Positions 27,261-36,821 of a DNA stretch of 64,000 nt are shown here, piece after piece (position 1 is the stretch's first letter; each line of letters opens with the position of its first letter). The stretch spans positions 235,000 to 298,999 of the forward strand of contig NZ_JAGPNM010000006.1 of the NCBI RefSeq assembly GCF_018831085.1. Direction: 5' to 3'. The notes below the pieces were generated by a model, which was not told the origin of the DNA, did no database searches, and worked only from the letters and a program-made list of their open reading frames with translations. Position numbers and translations under genes: made by a program. Source of the DNA: Rheinheimera oceanensis. GTDB lineage: Bacteria; Pseudomonadota; Gammaproteobacteria; Enterobacterales; Alteromonadaceae.

Positions 27261-27277
27261 AATCAATCTCATTTGAT
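27261..27277. promoter_or_regulatory. Weak Fur-box-like sequence upstream of the FecA-like receptor
   Basis: Read on the minus strand, ATCAAATGAGATTGATT shows partial agreement with Fur half-sites. Much weaker than the site at 27409; tentative. Confidence 0.3.
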
Positions 27278-27408
27278 CTACGGTTCTACAGGCGTTGCAG
27301 CCTGTTTCCTTAATCAATTTTTAAGTTAATTAATGGTAAATGAAACAACCGCAGGTATAACGGTGGGCAGTTAAACACACAAAGCGGAATATAATGATTG
27401 ATCTTACT

Positions 27409-27427
27409 AATGATAATAATTATCATT
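27409..27427. promoter_or_regulatory. Fur box
   Basis: AATGATAATAATTATCATT, a nearly perfect 19-base palindrome matching the GATAATGATAATCATTATC consensus. It lies 74 bases upstream of the CirA/FepA-like receptor start, between the two divergent receptor genes, and predicts iron repression of at least the plus-strand gene. Confidence 0.88.
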
Positions 27428-27500
27428 CGCCACACTATTTACATAGATTTACACTTCAACTGGCAACAATGCCCGAATAATACCGTTAAAGGAGTTAAAA

Positions 27501-29924
27501 ATGTTGTTTCGCCCTACCGCACTGGCGTGCGCTGTTGCAGCTGTGTTTACCCTACCTTCTGCCCATGCAGAACTTGCCGCTGCGGCGCCGGACTACAATA
27601 TGGAAGTTATCGTGGTTACCGCATCAGGTTTTGAGCAAAAACTGGTTGATGCACCTGCCAGTATTTCGGTGATAACACAGGAAGAGCTGTCAAAGCGTCC
27701 TTATACCACTTTGTTAGATGCAGTGCGTGATTTAGAAGGTGTGGATATCGGCGAAACCCGTGACAAAACCGGCCAGGGTACTATCAGTATGCGCGGTATG
27801 GGCTCAGACTATACGCTAATTCTGGTAGACGGTAAGCGGCAGAATAACCATGGTGATATTTACCCTAACAGCTTTGGCGGCAACCAGTTTGGTCATATTC
27901 CGCCGCTGGATGCGGTAGACCGGATTGAAGTAATTCGCGGCCCTGCTTCTACATTGTATGGTGCTGATGCTTTGGGTGGCGTAATCAATATTATTACCAA
28001 AAAAGTTACTGATAAGTGGGTTGGCTCAATAAGCCATAGCCGCACTATACAAGCCGACGACGCTTTCGGTGATGATATCACCACTGATTTTAATGTGATG
28101 GGCCCATTAATTCCCGGCGTGTTAGGTATGTCACTGCGCGGCAGTTTTTATAACCGGTTGGCATCTAACCCTCAGTATGCACCAGTAGAGTACCCTAATG
28201 GTGAAGTACGTAACCGCTCACTGGGTTTTGGTGCCGGTGGTAAAACAGTTGACAATGAAAACGAAGTTTTCGGTGGCCGTTTAAGCTGGACACCAACGAG
28301 CAACCAAAGCATCTGGTTTGATATTGAAAGCTCTAAACAACAGTATGACAACTCACCGGTTATCAATGATAACGGTGAAAAAGAATATCCAGTTGGTACT
28401 GTAGATAATATTGATAGTATCTGGATAGCAGGAAACTACTGCCAAGGTGCAGCAGGCAATAACCAGAATGCCTGCACCAACAATGGCGGCACCTGGTCAC
28501 GTCGCGCTAACCCACGCGTTGGCTACAGCCCCACTCAGGAATTTACCCGTGATACCTGGTCTTTAACCCATGAAGGTAAATGGGATTTTGGTAACAGCTT
28601 TGTGTCGCTATCTTACGTAGATACCCAAAACCATGGCCGTACCCTGCCATTTACTGTTGCTGAACGTGAATTACTGCTGGCGATGTTTGACGCTACCGGT
28701 GAATATGCAGGCTTAAGTCTGGATGCACGCAAAGACTTAGCTGAAGCTACTTTCTTACCGCGTGACAAACGTAAAATGGCCAGCAATCAGTACACGCTGG
28801 ATGCCAAACTGGATATGCCGTTTGAACTGGCGGGCCAGCATATTTTAGTCACCGGTGCTCAGGTGATCCGTGGCGAACTGGAAGACGGCATATTTGGTAT
28901 GGAAAGCGGCACCCCCGGCGCAGTGCAAAAGCATAATATGTGGTCGGTATTTGCTGAGGATACCTGGGATGCAACGCAGTCATTTTCTATAACAGCCGGC
29001 TTACGCCGTGATGATCATGAAGTATTTGGCAGCCAGCTAAGCCCACGGCTATATGGTGTTTATACGTTAAACGAGCAATGGACCATTAAAGGTGGCGTTA
29101 GTACCGGCTTTAAAACGCCAAAAACCACCCAGTTATATGACGGCGTAGTTGGTTTTGGTGGTCAGGGTACTTCACCAATGTTTGGTAACCCGGATCTGAA
29201 AGCAGAAACCAGTGTCTCTTCAGAAATCGCCGTGTACTGGCAGCATCCTAATGGTCATAACTTTAATGCCACTATTTTTAAGAATGATTTCGACGACAAA
29301 ATTGCTTCTCAGCCTTGTGGTACCGGCACCAATGTGGAGTGCAGCAGCACTGGTGAGTATGCTGATTTAGGTTACGCTACCAGCACTAAAACGGTGAATA
29401 TCGACAAAGTGACTATTGAGGGTGCTGAGCTTGCCGGACGTTGGGCAATAACTGACAGTGTTGCCTTTCGCGCCAACTACACCTATACCGATAGCAAGCA
29501 AAAAAGTGGCGCTGAAAAAGGCCAGCCACTGGGTAATAGTGCCAAACATATGGCGAACTTGACGTTAAGCTGGGAAGCGACAGACGCGCTGAATATATTT
29601 CTAACATCAGAGTACCGCACTAAACGCTTCCGTTCATGGGATGTAGAAAACAATAAAGCGTTACATTATAAAGCCTACAATGTGTTCCACTTAGGCGCAT
29701 CATATCAGGCAAGTGAATCAGTAACCTTTAATGCCCGTATCAACAACCTGTTTGATCGCGATTTTACTACCTACAACATCGTATTCACCGAGTGTAGCGA
29801 CAGCGCCACAAGTTGTATTTACGATAGCGACGGTGCTAATGGTTATAGTGCCAGCTTTGTTGACGACTACAACAACAAAGATAAAGCGCGTAATTTCTGG
29901 GTTAGCGTAAACGTGCGCTTCTAA
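27501..29924 (+). CDS. TonB-dependent receptor, CirA/FepA-like (siderophore or colicin I receptor type)
   Basis: 807 residues: signal peptide 1-23, TonB box-like MEVIVVTAS, plug domain (RPYTTLLDAVRDLEGVDI, then GADALGGVINIITKK), large barrel ending in VNVRF. AAAGGAG precedes the ATG. The strong Fur box upstream supports an iron-siderophore role. A Cys pair in NYCQGAAGNNQNACTNNGG and another near the C-terminus suggest disulfide-tied extracellular loops. Confidence 0.92.
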   Translation: MLFRPTALACAVAAVFTLPSAHAELAAAAPDYNMEVIVVTASGFEQKLVDAPASISVITQEELSKRPYTTLLDAVRDLEGVDIGETRDKTGQGTISMRGMGSDYTLILVDGKRQNNHGDIYPNSFGGNQFGHIPPLDAVDRIEVIRGPASTLYGADALGGVINIITKKVTDKWVGSISHSRTIQADDAFGDDITTDFNVMGPLIPGVLGMSLRGSFYNRLASNPQYAPVEYPNGEVRNRSLGFGAGGKTVDNENEVFGGRLSWTPTSNQSIWFDIESSKQQYDNSPVINDNGEKEYPVGTVDNIDSIWIAGNYCQGAAGNNQNACTNNGGTWSRRANPRVGYSPTQEFTRDTWSLTHEGKWDFGNSFVSLSYVDTQNHGRTLPFTVAERELLLAMFDATGEYAGLSLDARKDLAEATFLPRDKRKMASNQYTLDAKLDMPFELAGQHILVTGAQVIRGELEDGIFGMESGTPGAVQKHNMWSVFAEDTWDATQSFSITAGLRRDDHEVFGSQLSPRLYGVYTLNEQWTIKGGVSTGFKTPKTTQLYDGVVGFGGQGTSPMFGNPDLKAETSVSSEIAVYWQHPNGHNFNATIFKNDFDDKIASQPCGTGTNVECSSTGEYADLGYATSTKTVNIDKVTIEGAELAGRWAITDSVAFRANYTYTDSKQKSGAEKGQPLGNSAKHMANLTLSWEATDALNIFLTSEYRTKRFRSWDVENNKALHYKAYNVFHLGASYQASESVTFNARINNLFDRDFTTYNIVFTECSDSATSCIYDSDGANGYSASFVDDYNNKDKARNFWVSVNVRF

Positions 29925-29933
29925 GCCAGCATC

Positions 29934-29974
29934 AAAAGCAAAAAAGCCGCATTCGTTGCGGCTTTTTTGCTTTT
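29934..29974. terminator. Bidirectional rho-independent terminator
   Basis: A perfect 18-bp stem, AAAAGCAAAAAAGCCGCA with TGCGGCTTTTTTGCTTTT, between convergent receptor and elaA genes. It overlaps the last bases of elaA. Confidence 0.93.
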
Positions 29975-30428
29975 ACTGCACCGGCTTTATCATCTTCAGG
30001 TGCGGGATATCGTCTTCTAAATAAGGCTCGCTGGCCGGTTTAAAGCCTAAATCCTGATAAAACTGCTGCAGGTAACACTGAGCTGAGATATGAATATCAG
30101 TATCCGGCCACAGATCTGCTGCCACACTAAGGGTTTTCTCAACCAATACCTGGCCCAAACCTAAACGGCGTGCGGTTTGCGATACACATACCCGGCCAAT
30201 ACCCGGAAAGCCATCAAAACTGACACCCGGCGCCAGTACCCTCGAATAGGCTATTACCTTATCGCCTTTTTTTAAAATAATGTGGCGGGTTTGTGTGTGT
30301 AAGTCTTTGTCATCCAGCTCCGGATAAGGGCAATTTTGCTCTACCACAAACACATCTACCCTTAACTGCAACAAACTGTATAGCGTGTATGTGTCTAATT
30401 CACCGAAGGTTAGTACCTGCCACTGCAT
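29973..30428 (-). CDS. elaA: GNAT-family N-acetyltransferase ElaA
   Basis: 151-residue GNAT enzyme with ElaA signatures: LYSLLQLRVDVFVVEQNCPYPELDDKD at the N-terminus, then IGRVCVSQTARRLGLGQVLVEKTL (acetyl-CoA-binding R/Q-x-x-G-x-G/A) and AQCYLQQFYQDLGF. It acetylates a small amine or protein; the substrate is unknown. Confidence 0.92.
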   Translation of the reverse strand: MQWQVLTFGELDTYTLYSLLQLRVDVFVVEQNCPYPELDDKDLHTQTRHIILKKGDKVIAYSRVLAPGVSFDGFPGIGRVCVSQTARRLGLGQVLVEKTLSVAADLWPDTDIHISAQCYLQQFYQDLGFKPASEPYLEDDIPHLKMIKPVQ

Positions 30429-30497
30429 TTATTCCCGCTCCCTGACGACGTAAAACCGTACTATACCAGAGGAAAAAGCCTTACGCCCACCCCGACA

Positions 30498-30559
30498 CTG
30501 ACATCGCCATGTCATTGTAGCATCATAAAACTGCTATCTCACTGTAACAACACTGACAT
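30498..30559 (+). promoter_or_regulatory. Multi-copy Pho box (six PhoB half-sites, 11-base period)
   Basis: Heptamers at exact 11-base steps: CTGACAT (30498), ATGTCAT (30509), GCATCAT (30520), CTGCTAT (30531), CTGTAAC (30542) and CTGACAT (30553), each followed by a 4-base spacer. The PhoB consensus repeat is CTGTCAT plus four A/T-rich bases. The array lies just upstream of phoX, predicting activation under phosphate starvation. Confidence 0.85.
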
Positions 30560-30615
30560 TAAGCATGGGTTTAATAGCTCAAACTTCTAAAGCGCTTATT
30601 ATGGAGCCTATAATA

Positions 30616-32619
30616 ATGTCAGACAGTAAAACCGTTGTAACGATAGATAACTCGGGTGTTGACCCGCAAACTAACTTTTCGCTTAACCCTACTTTTGCTG
30701 CCATTGTTGACAGCCGTATGGCACGGCGTAAATTTCTTAAAGGCAGTGTCGGAGCCGCGGTTGCTGCTTTTATCGGCGGTTCACTGGTAGGCTGCGGCAG
30801 CAGCAATGACAACCCGGAAACAGTACCGCCGGAAACTGCTGTTCCACTACTGGGCTTTACCGCCATTGCCACTAACCGTGCCGATGCTATCACCGTGCCA
30901 GAAGGTTATACTGCTCAGGCGTTTTTGCCCTGGGGTACACCGTTAAATGGCAGTTACCCTGACTACCTGGACGATGGCAGTAACAACGGCAGCGATCAGG
31001 AGCAACAAGTGGGTAGCCACCATGACGGCATACACTTCTTCCCTATTGATGCCCGTGGAGCCGGCGAAAACTCGCAGGAAGGCTTACTGGTGTTTAACCA
31101 TGAGTATATCGACAACAACCTGATCCATACCAATGGCATTACCACTGTCCCGCGTATTGCCGATGAAGTTCGTAAAGAAGTTGCTGCCCACGGTGTATCT
31201 GTAGCACATATTCAGCAACAGGCTGACGGTAGCTGGGCGTTGGTTAATAACAGCCCGTTTAACCGCCGTATTACCGGCGCAACACCAATGGAACTGGCAG
31301 GCCCGGTGCGCGGCAGCGAAAAAGTGGTAACCAAATACAGCCCGGATGGCAGCCGTACCCGCGGTACACTGAACAACTGCGGCAACGGCTTTACCCCCTG
31401 GGGCACCTATTTAACCTGTGAAGAAAACTGGGCCGGTTACTTTGTTAATACCGATGCACAAAAGCCCCGTGAGCACAGCCGCTATGGCGTACCGTCAGCT
31501 AACGGCCGTTATTTTTGGGAAACCGCCACACCTGCAGCTGATGTGTATCAGCGCTTTAATGCCAGCACCATTGGCGCTGAAGCAAAAGACGATTACCGCA
31601 ACGAGCCAAACACTTTTGGCTGGATAGTAGAAATAGACCCGTTTAACCCAGACAGCGTGCCACAAAAACGTACAGCACTGGGCCGCTTTGGCCATGAAGG
31701 GGTCATTTTTGGCAAACTGGAAGAAGGCCAGCCCATAGTAGTGTACTCGGGTGACGATTCTACCTTTGAATATATCTACAAATTTGTCTCTACTGCGCCG
31801 TATTACAAGAACACTGCCGGTGGTCATTTACTTAATGACGGTATTTTATATGTAGCGCGCTTTAACGAAGATGGCAGCGGTGAATGGTTACCACTGGATA
31901 TCAACAACGCTGATTTTATTGCCAAAGCCACTGCAGCCGGCGTTACTTTTGCCGATCAGGCTGATGTGTTGCTAAATACCCGCCTGGCGGCCGATATTGC
32001 CGGCGCTACCAAAATGGACCGGCCGGAATGGGGCGCTGTACACCCGGAGACCGGCGAAGTTTATTTTACCCTGACCAACAATACTCAGCGCACCGCAGCC
32101 CAGGTGGACGCCGCTAACCCGCGCGCCAGCAATGCAACTGGCCATATTATCCGTTGGAATGAGCGCGAAACGCAGGCAGCTACTGCCTTTGATTGGGATA
32201 TTTTCCTGCTGGCCGGAGATGTCGGCACAGCCACACCAGACACTGAGCTGACATTAACAGCAGACAACCATCTGGCCAGCCCTGATGGTTTGTATTTTGC
32301 AGCCAATGGCCTGCTGTGGATCCAAACCGATATGAGCGGTTCTCAGCAAAGCAACGGCCCTTACGGCAATAACCAGATGTTAGCCGCAGATCCGGTAACG
32401 CGTGAAGTAAAACGCTTTTTAGTTGGCCCAACCGACTGTGAAGTAACCGGTGTTGCTATGACGCCGGATCTGAAAACCATGTTTGTTAATATTCAGCATC
32501 CCGGGGATCGCTCAGCACCGGGTGATTTCACCAGCCACTGGCCGGATGGTGGCAACAGCCGGCCTCGTTCGGCTACCGTCGTTATTACTAAAAACGATGG
32601 CGGTGTGATCGGCAGCTAG
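30616..32619 (+). CDS. phoX: PhoX-family alkaline phosphatase (DUF839), Tat-exported
   Basis: 667-residue calcium/iron-dependent phosphatase of the PhoX family. Twin-arginine motif ARRKFLKGSVGAAVAAFIGG at about residues 35-54, then a Cys (LVGC) that could be lipidated. The body has NCGNGFTPWGTYLTCEENW, GRFGHEGVIF and YSGDDSTFEYIYKF typical of PhoX. The start at 30616 has GGAG nine bases upstream; the ATG at 30565 is too close to the Pho box to be downstream of transcription start. It releases phosphate from organic esters in the periplasm. Confidence 0.92.
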   Translation: MSDSKTVVTIDNSGVDPQTNFSLNPTFAAIVDSRMARRKFLKGSVGAAVAAFIGGSLVGCGSSNDNPETVPPETAVPLLGFTAIATNRADAITVPEGYTAQAFLPWGTPLNGSYPDYLDDGSNNGSDQEQQVGSHHDGIHFFPIDARGAGENSQEGLLVFNHEYIDNNLIHTNGITTVPRIADEVRKEVAAHGVSVAHIQQQADGSWALVNNSPFNRRITGATPMELAGPVRGSEKVVTKYSPDGSRTRGTLNNCGNGFTPWGTYLTCEENWAGYFVNTDAQKPREHSRYGVPSANGRYFWETATPAADVYQRFNASTIGAEAKDDYRNEPNTFGWIVEIDPFNPDSVPQKRTALGRFGHEGVIFGKLEEGQPIVVYSGDDSTFEYIYKFVSTAPYYKNTAGGHLLNDGILYVARFNEDGSGEWLPLDINNADFIAKATAAGVTFADQADVLLNTRLAADIAGATKMDRPEWGAVHPETGEVYFTLTNNTQRTAAQVDAANPRASNATGHIIRWNERETQAATAFDWDIFLLAGDVGTATPDTELTLTADNHLASPDGLYFAANGLLWIQTDMSGSQQSNGPYGNNQMLAADPVTREVKRFLVGPTDCEVTGVAMTPDLKTMFVNIQHPGDRSAPGDFTSHWPDGGNSRPRSATVVITKNDGGVIGS

Positions 32620-32634
32620 CACATTGTTAAGTGG

Positions 32635-35061
32635 TCAGCGCAACAACTGCGCTGGCCATTTGTTTTGCGTAACCTGGCTGACAAAAGCCGCCAGTTGCGT
32701 CTGTGGCAACGGCCTTGAGAAGTAAAAACCCTGCACCAAATCACAGTGATGCTGTTGCAGCAACTGCAATTGCTGATAGTTTTCCACGCCTTCAGCCACC
32801 ACTTGCAGTCCCAGCTTTTGCACCATGGCAATGGTTGACACAATAATCTGGTAGTCTGACGGGTTATCCAGCATGCCCAGTACAAAGCTTTTATCAATTT
32901 TTATGGTGTCTACCGGCATACGTTTAAGGTAATTAAGCGATGAATAGCCAGTACCAAAATCGTCGATAGCAAAGCTAAACCCCAGCGCTTTTAGTTGATG
33001 CATAATATCCAGCGTCTGGCTGACATGGCTGACTAAGGTGCTTTCGGTCAGCTCCAGCTCAAACTGCTGGCCACTGACATTATACTGCTGCATTAACTGG
33101 CGAAACCGCTCCGGCAATCCTGGCTGCAAAAACTGATCGGCCGACAAGTTAAGCGCAATAACCACCTGCGGCAGGCCCATATCAGCTAACTCGTTGCATA
33201 GCTGACAACAGCGTTCAAACACCCAGTAGCCCACATCAACAATCAACTGGGCTTGCTCCAGCACGCTGATAAACTCGTCCGGCGACACCATACCACGCAA
33301 TGGATGATGCCAGCGCAGTAAGGCTTCAAACCCGGCAAGTTGGCCGCTGCGTAAATTTACTTTAGGCTGCAGGTTTAACGAAAACTGTTGTTGGCTTATG
33401 GCAAGCCGCAGTTCAGCCTCCAGTTGCAGCCGGTTAGCCAGATCGCTCGACATTTGCTCATTAAATACATAGTAGCAATTGCGGCCATTACTTTTGGCCT
33501 GGTACATGGCTAAATCAGCGCGGCGGATTAATTCTTCCTCTGCCAGTGCAGGCTCTGCAGTAAAGCTGATACCGATACTGGCACTAAGCGACACTGCGCC
33601 CTGCCCTTGCAAAAACGGCTGCTCAAACACTGCCAACACCCGCCATGCCATAAGTTCGGCCTGCTGTGGTTCGCTGATATGCGGCATAACCAATGCAAAT
33701 TCGTCACCACCAAAACGACACACCACCTCGCCGTGACCGCACAGGCTTTGCAGCCGTTGTGCAGTTTCAATTAACAGTAAGTCGCCGGTAGCATGGCTGC
33801 GGCTATTGTTAATGGTTTTAAACTTATCCAAATCGAGGAACAACAAACCGACATAGCCGTTATGCAGCGGCAAACCCGCCAGTGCCACCCGCAGTTGTTG
33901 TTGCAGCAGGTTGCGGTTGGCCAGGCCGGTAAGGGGGTCAAACATAGCGATTTTTTGCAATGCCGTGGTGTTATCGGCTAACCGCTGGTCCAGATGTTCC
34001 AGCTCGTAACTCAGGTTAAGTACAGACAGGCTAAACGTACTCAGTTCGTCCTGCAGTAACCCTGCCGGCAATTGGCTGGCATGACGAAACTCATGGTATC
34101 GCCGCTGTGCCAGCAACGGCAATGCCGCTGCCAGTTGCAAAATACGGCTGCTGATACGGCGGGTAATAAATAAAATCAGTACCAGTACCGCCACGAAACA
34201 GCCCGCTGCCACCAGCAAAATTTGCCGCTGGTAACGTTGTTTATCCTGCATAGCACTGCTGACATCTTCTACCATTAACAGCTGATACGACAAGGCGTTA
34301 TCCGGATCAAGCGGAATTAAATGCAGGTAGTAGCTCATATCTTTCAGCGCAATAACAATGCCGTTGCTACGTATTGAAGCCACTTCAATATCATCTGGCA
34401 ACTGCTGATACAACTGTCGTATCAGCTGCCGGTCAGATGCCTGCAGCAGGCGGAATTGCTGCGTTATCGTCTGGCCCGGCTGGTAACTAAGTAAAGCCAC
34501 CTCAGTACCCAGTGTCTGGTGCAAACTAAACAGCACTTCTGTCAGTTCGGTAATCATCAGCACCACGGCTACCTCACCATCGGCATTCAGCAATGGCAAA
34601 GTCAGTAGTTTGTAACATTGTTCGTCACAGCGGATCATAGCTTGCGGGCTTTGTTGCTGCAGGGTGTGTTGCACAATATCGTTACTGTGTGCCGGTAACT
34701 GCGGGCTACTTTGATAAATCATCTGCTGTGCAGGGCCAAACAGTGCCATATGACGTAGCGCAAAGTTAAGTTGTAAGGACTCCATCTGTCCTGGCAACGC
34801 CGCAGCAAACCGGGTAACCCCCTCGCTGCCGGTTATCTGTTGTAGTTCAGCAAAGCTTTGCATCCAGGTTAATAGTTGCTGATCTACTGCGCGGTTATAC
34901 AACTGAAAATACTGCTGGCCCTGTGTTTTACGCAGAGCCTGCTGGCGGTTAAACTGATCATTCATATGCAGCAGCGACAGGCTGGTAAACCAGATCAGCA
35001 ACAGCAGCAACATGCTTAACATCAGTAGCAGTATCTTCCATGACAGGCTCAGATAACGCAT
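32635..35061 (-). CDS. Membrane GGDEF-EAL cyclic-di-GMP enzyme
   Basis: 808 residues: membrane helices at about 8-30 and 277-300 flank a periplasmic sensing region, followed by a HAMP-like linker. A GGDEF domain (DPLTGLANR, then RFGGDEFALVM) and an EAL domain (FEALLRWHHP, then DDFGTGYSSLNYLKRMPVDTIKIDKSFV) both keep their catalytic residues. It can in principle make and degrade c-di-GMP. It is last of a three-gene unit with an outer-membrane barrel and a PstS-like periplasmic protein, only three bases after the barrel gene. Confidence 0.93.
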   Translation of the reverse strand: MRYLSLSWKILLLMLSMLLLLLIWFTSLSLLHMNDQFNRQQALRKTQGQQYFQLYNRAVDQQLLTWMQSFAELQQITGSEGVTRFAAALPGQMESLQLNFALRHMALFGPAQQMIYQSSPQLPAHSNDIVQHTLQQQSPQAMIRCDEQCYKLLTLPLLNADGEVAVVLMITELTEVLFSLHQTLGTEVALLSYQPGQTITQQFRLLQASDRQLIRQLYQQLPDDIEVASIRSNGIVIALKDMSYYLHLIPLDPDNALSYQLLMVEDVSSAMQDKQRYQRQILLVAAGCFVAVLVLILFITRRISSRILQLAAALPLLAQRRYHEFRHASQLPAGLLQDELSTFSLSVLNLSYELEHLDQRLADNTTALQKIAMFDPLTGLANRNLLQQQLRVALAGLPLHNGYVGLLFLDLDKFKTINNSRSHATGDLLLIETAQRLQSLCGHGEVVCRFGGDEFALVMPHISEPQQAELMAWRVLAVFEQPFLQGQGAVSLSASIGISFTAEPALAEEELIRRADLAMYQAKSNGRNCYYVFNEQMSSDLANRLQLEAELRLAISQQQFSLNLQPKVNLRSGQLAGFEALLRWHHPLRGMVSPDEFISVLEQAQLIVDVGYWVFERCCQLCNELADMGLPQVVIALNLSADQFLQPGLPERFRQLMQQYNVSGQQFELELTESTLVSHVSQTLDIMHQLKALGFSFAIDDFGTGYSSLNYLKRMPVDTIKIDKSFVLGMLDNPSDYQIIVSTIAMVQKLGLQVVAEGVENYQQLQLLQQHHCDLVQGFYFSRPLPQTQLAAFVSQVTQNKWPAQLLR

Positions 35062-35064
35062 TGG

Positions 35065-36249
35065 CTAAAACCTGTATGTCAGCTGCGCGGCATAAAGCTG
35101 CCAGTATTTATACCGGTTTGTTAGCACATCAGGCAGTATTACCGGTGATAAGCGGCCTGCACCTTCTACCCAGTGAATTTCTGCACTTAACCTTAAGCTG
35201 CTACTGATATCATAACTTAGCCCGCTGGCTACCGATTGCTGGTAAGCAAAATATGCCGGCACAGCGCCACCGCTATTTTCATTTAACAGCCGCCCGCGCC
35301 GGTCGTCTTTATTAGCGACTGAGTAATCCAGCATGGCAAACCATCTTAGCCGGGCTGACTGGCGGTATTGCGCCATCACATAGCCGCCCTGGCCTAGTTG
35401 ATCCTGACGAAACAGCGGGGCAAAAAAGCCGTCAATTTGCAGCCGCTCCTGTTGCAGTTCACTGGAAAACTCCCATTTCTCCAGTTGATAACGCATGTTC
35501 AGCATCACCCGGCTTACCCTAAAGTCTGCTGCAAAAAAAGGCTCGGTTTCAGCGGCACGGTAACTGAATTCAGAATCCAGCAGCACCATACCAAAACTGA
35601 AGCGGCTTAGCTGTGGTTGCCAATACAGGCTGGCCTGATGGTCAAAATTCATTTTCAGTTTGCCGCTAATGGCACCGCCCAGCAGCAACTCACTTTGCTG
35701 TGTTGACACCGGCGTATTGCCGAGGCTCCAGTTAAAGGTAAAATCGCCGAGGTTGTTATAGTGCCGCGCCTGCAATGCCATACCATCGCTGCCTACCGCA
35801 ATATCGCGAAAGGCATCAAAATACACCGACTGCGGCAACACAATAGACGGCCGGGTAAAAGGTACATCACGGGTACTGGAATACAGCCAATGCTGGTTTT
35901 TTATCCGCCCCAGATACAGGTTAGCTTGCAAGTCGGTACTGTTGTAGACATACCAGTCGAGAAATAAATAGTCCAGCCGCAAGCCCGGCGGATACCGGTT
36001 GCCGCCATCCAGATATACCAATTGTCCGGAAAGGTGCCAGGCAGGCGCCAGACGCAAACGGCTATTCAGACCCAGCTCGGTTAGTTCAGCAGAAATATCC
36101 CCGCTGCTATTAACAAAACCACTGTCCTGGGCCTGGATCAGGCCCTGGGCAATAAAACCGTTCCAATCAATATCGGCTGCAGCAACAGAGGCCGGGTAAA
36201 GCCATACGCTAAGCAAAGCCGCTGCTGCGATATTATAGGTATTATTCAA
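35065..36249 (-). CDS. Outer-membrane beta-barrel (porin-like) protein
   Basis: 394 residues with a signal peptide (about 1-24), alternating aromatic/hydrophobic beta strands throughout and the C-terminal LTYRF with terminal Phe needed for barrel assembly. The start is TTG with GGAGG six bases upstream, and it overlaps the end of the PstS-like gene by eight bases, so translation is coupled. No specific porin family is recognised. Context with a periplasmic ligand-binding protein and a c-di-GMP enzyme suggests part of a sensing path. Confidence 0.8.
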   Translation of the reverse strand: MNNTYNIAAAALLSVWLYPASVAAADIDWNGFIAQGLIQAQDSGFVNSSGDISAELTELGLNSRLRLAPAWHLSGQLVYLDGGNRYPPGLRLDYLFLDWYVYNSTDLQANLYLGRIKNQHWLYSSTRDVPFTRPSIVLPQSVYFDAFRDIAVGSDGMALQARHYNNLGDFTFNWSLGNTPVSTQQSELLLGGAISGKLKMNFDHQASLYWQPQLSRFSFGMVLLDSEFSYRAAETEPFFAADFRVSRVMLNMRYQLEKWEFSSELQQERLQIDGFFAPLFRQDQLGQGGYVMAQYRQSARLRWFAMLDYSVANKDDRRGRLLNENSGGAVPAYFAYQQSVASGLSYDISSSLRLSAEIHWVEGAGRLSPVILPDVLTNRYKYWQLYAAQLTYRF

Positions 36250-36658
36250 TGCGCACCTCCTTCACTGCCGGGTCGGCCTGGTACTGCTCAACATAACCAA
36301 TGCTGCCAGGCGTAGTGCGTAACAACTCCATCATATGGGCTTGATCTTTAGCCTGCCAAGGCCGGCTGGCGGTACCGGAGAAACTTTGTCTGTCCCAAAT
36401 ATTGGTTAACTGATACGGAAACAGCCGCAGCTGTTCACGGCTAAAACGTTGATGCTCAGCGCTGTTATCAGGTAACACCACAACATAGATAGGCGAGCCA
36501 TCCGGCCATTGAATTTGTCGCATGGTAAAAATGCTGCGTAATTGTGCTGATGTCAGTTTATCCAGTGCAACGCTGTTATTTACCACAACAGTACTTGCTG
36601 CCGCACTTTTAAACATGCCGCAACATAATACTATCGCCAACAAGGCCAACCACCTCAT
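36242..36658 (-). CDS. PstS-like periplasmic protein, short form
   Basis: 138 residues with signal peptide 1-21. The mature part VVVNNSVALDKLTSAQLRSIFTMRQIQWPDGSPIYVVVLPDNSAEHQRF and TTPGSIGYVEQY corresponds to the conserved core of phosphate-binding-protein-like domains. It is far shorter than a transport PstS, so it more likely serves as ligand sensor. First gene of the three-gene unit. Confidence 0.85.
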   Translation of the reverse strand: MRWLALLAIVLCCGMFKSAAASTVVVNNSVALDKLTSAQLRSIFTMRQIQWPDGSPIYVVVLPDNSAEHQRFSREQLRLFPYQLTNIWDRQSFSGTASRPWQAKDQAHMMELLRTTPGSIGYVEQYQADPAVKEVRIE

Positions 36659-36782
36659 TGCCTAACCACACTGAAAATAGCTATAAAGCGGGTATATGCT
36701 CTGATCACTGCAATCTGCTTTTAGTAGAACTACACCAGCCCAAACTGCTGGCGCTAAAGGAAATATCATTCTAGCACAGCAG

Positions 36783-36811
36783 GTTACACCTTGCCGTGGG
36801 CAAGATGTAAC
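36783..36811 (-). terminator. Hairpin after rhlE
   Basis: GTTACA-C-CTTGCC with GGCAAG-A-TGTAAC, a 13-bp stem with one mismatch just after the rhlE stop. No T run, so intrinsic termination is uncertain. Confidence 0.4.
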
Positions 36812-36821
36812 TGATTAAAGA

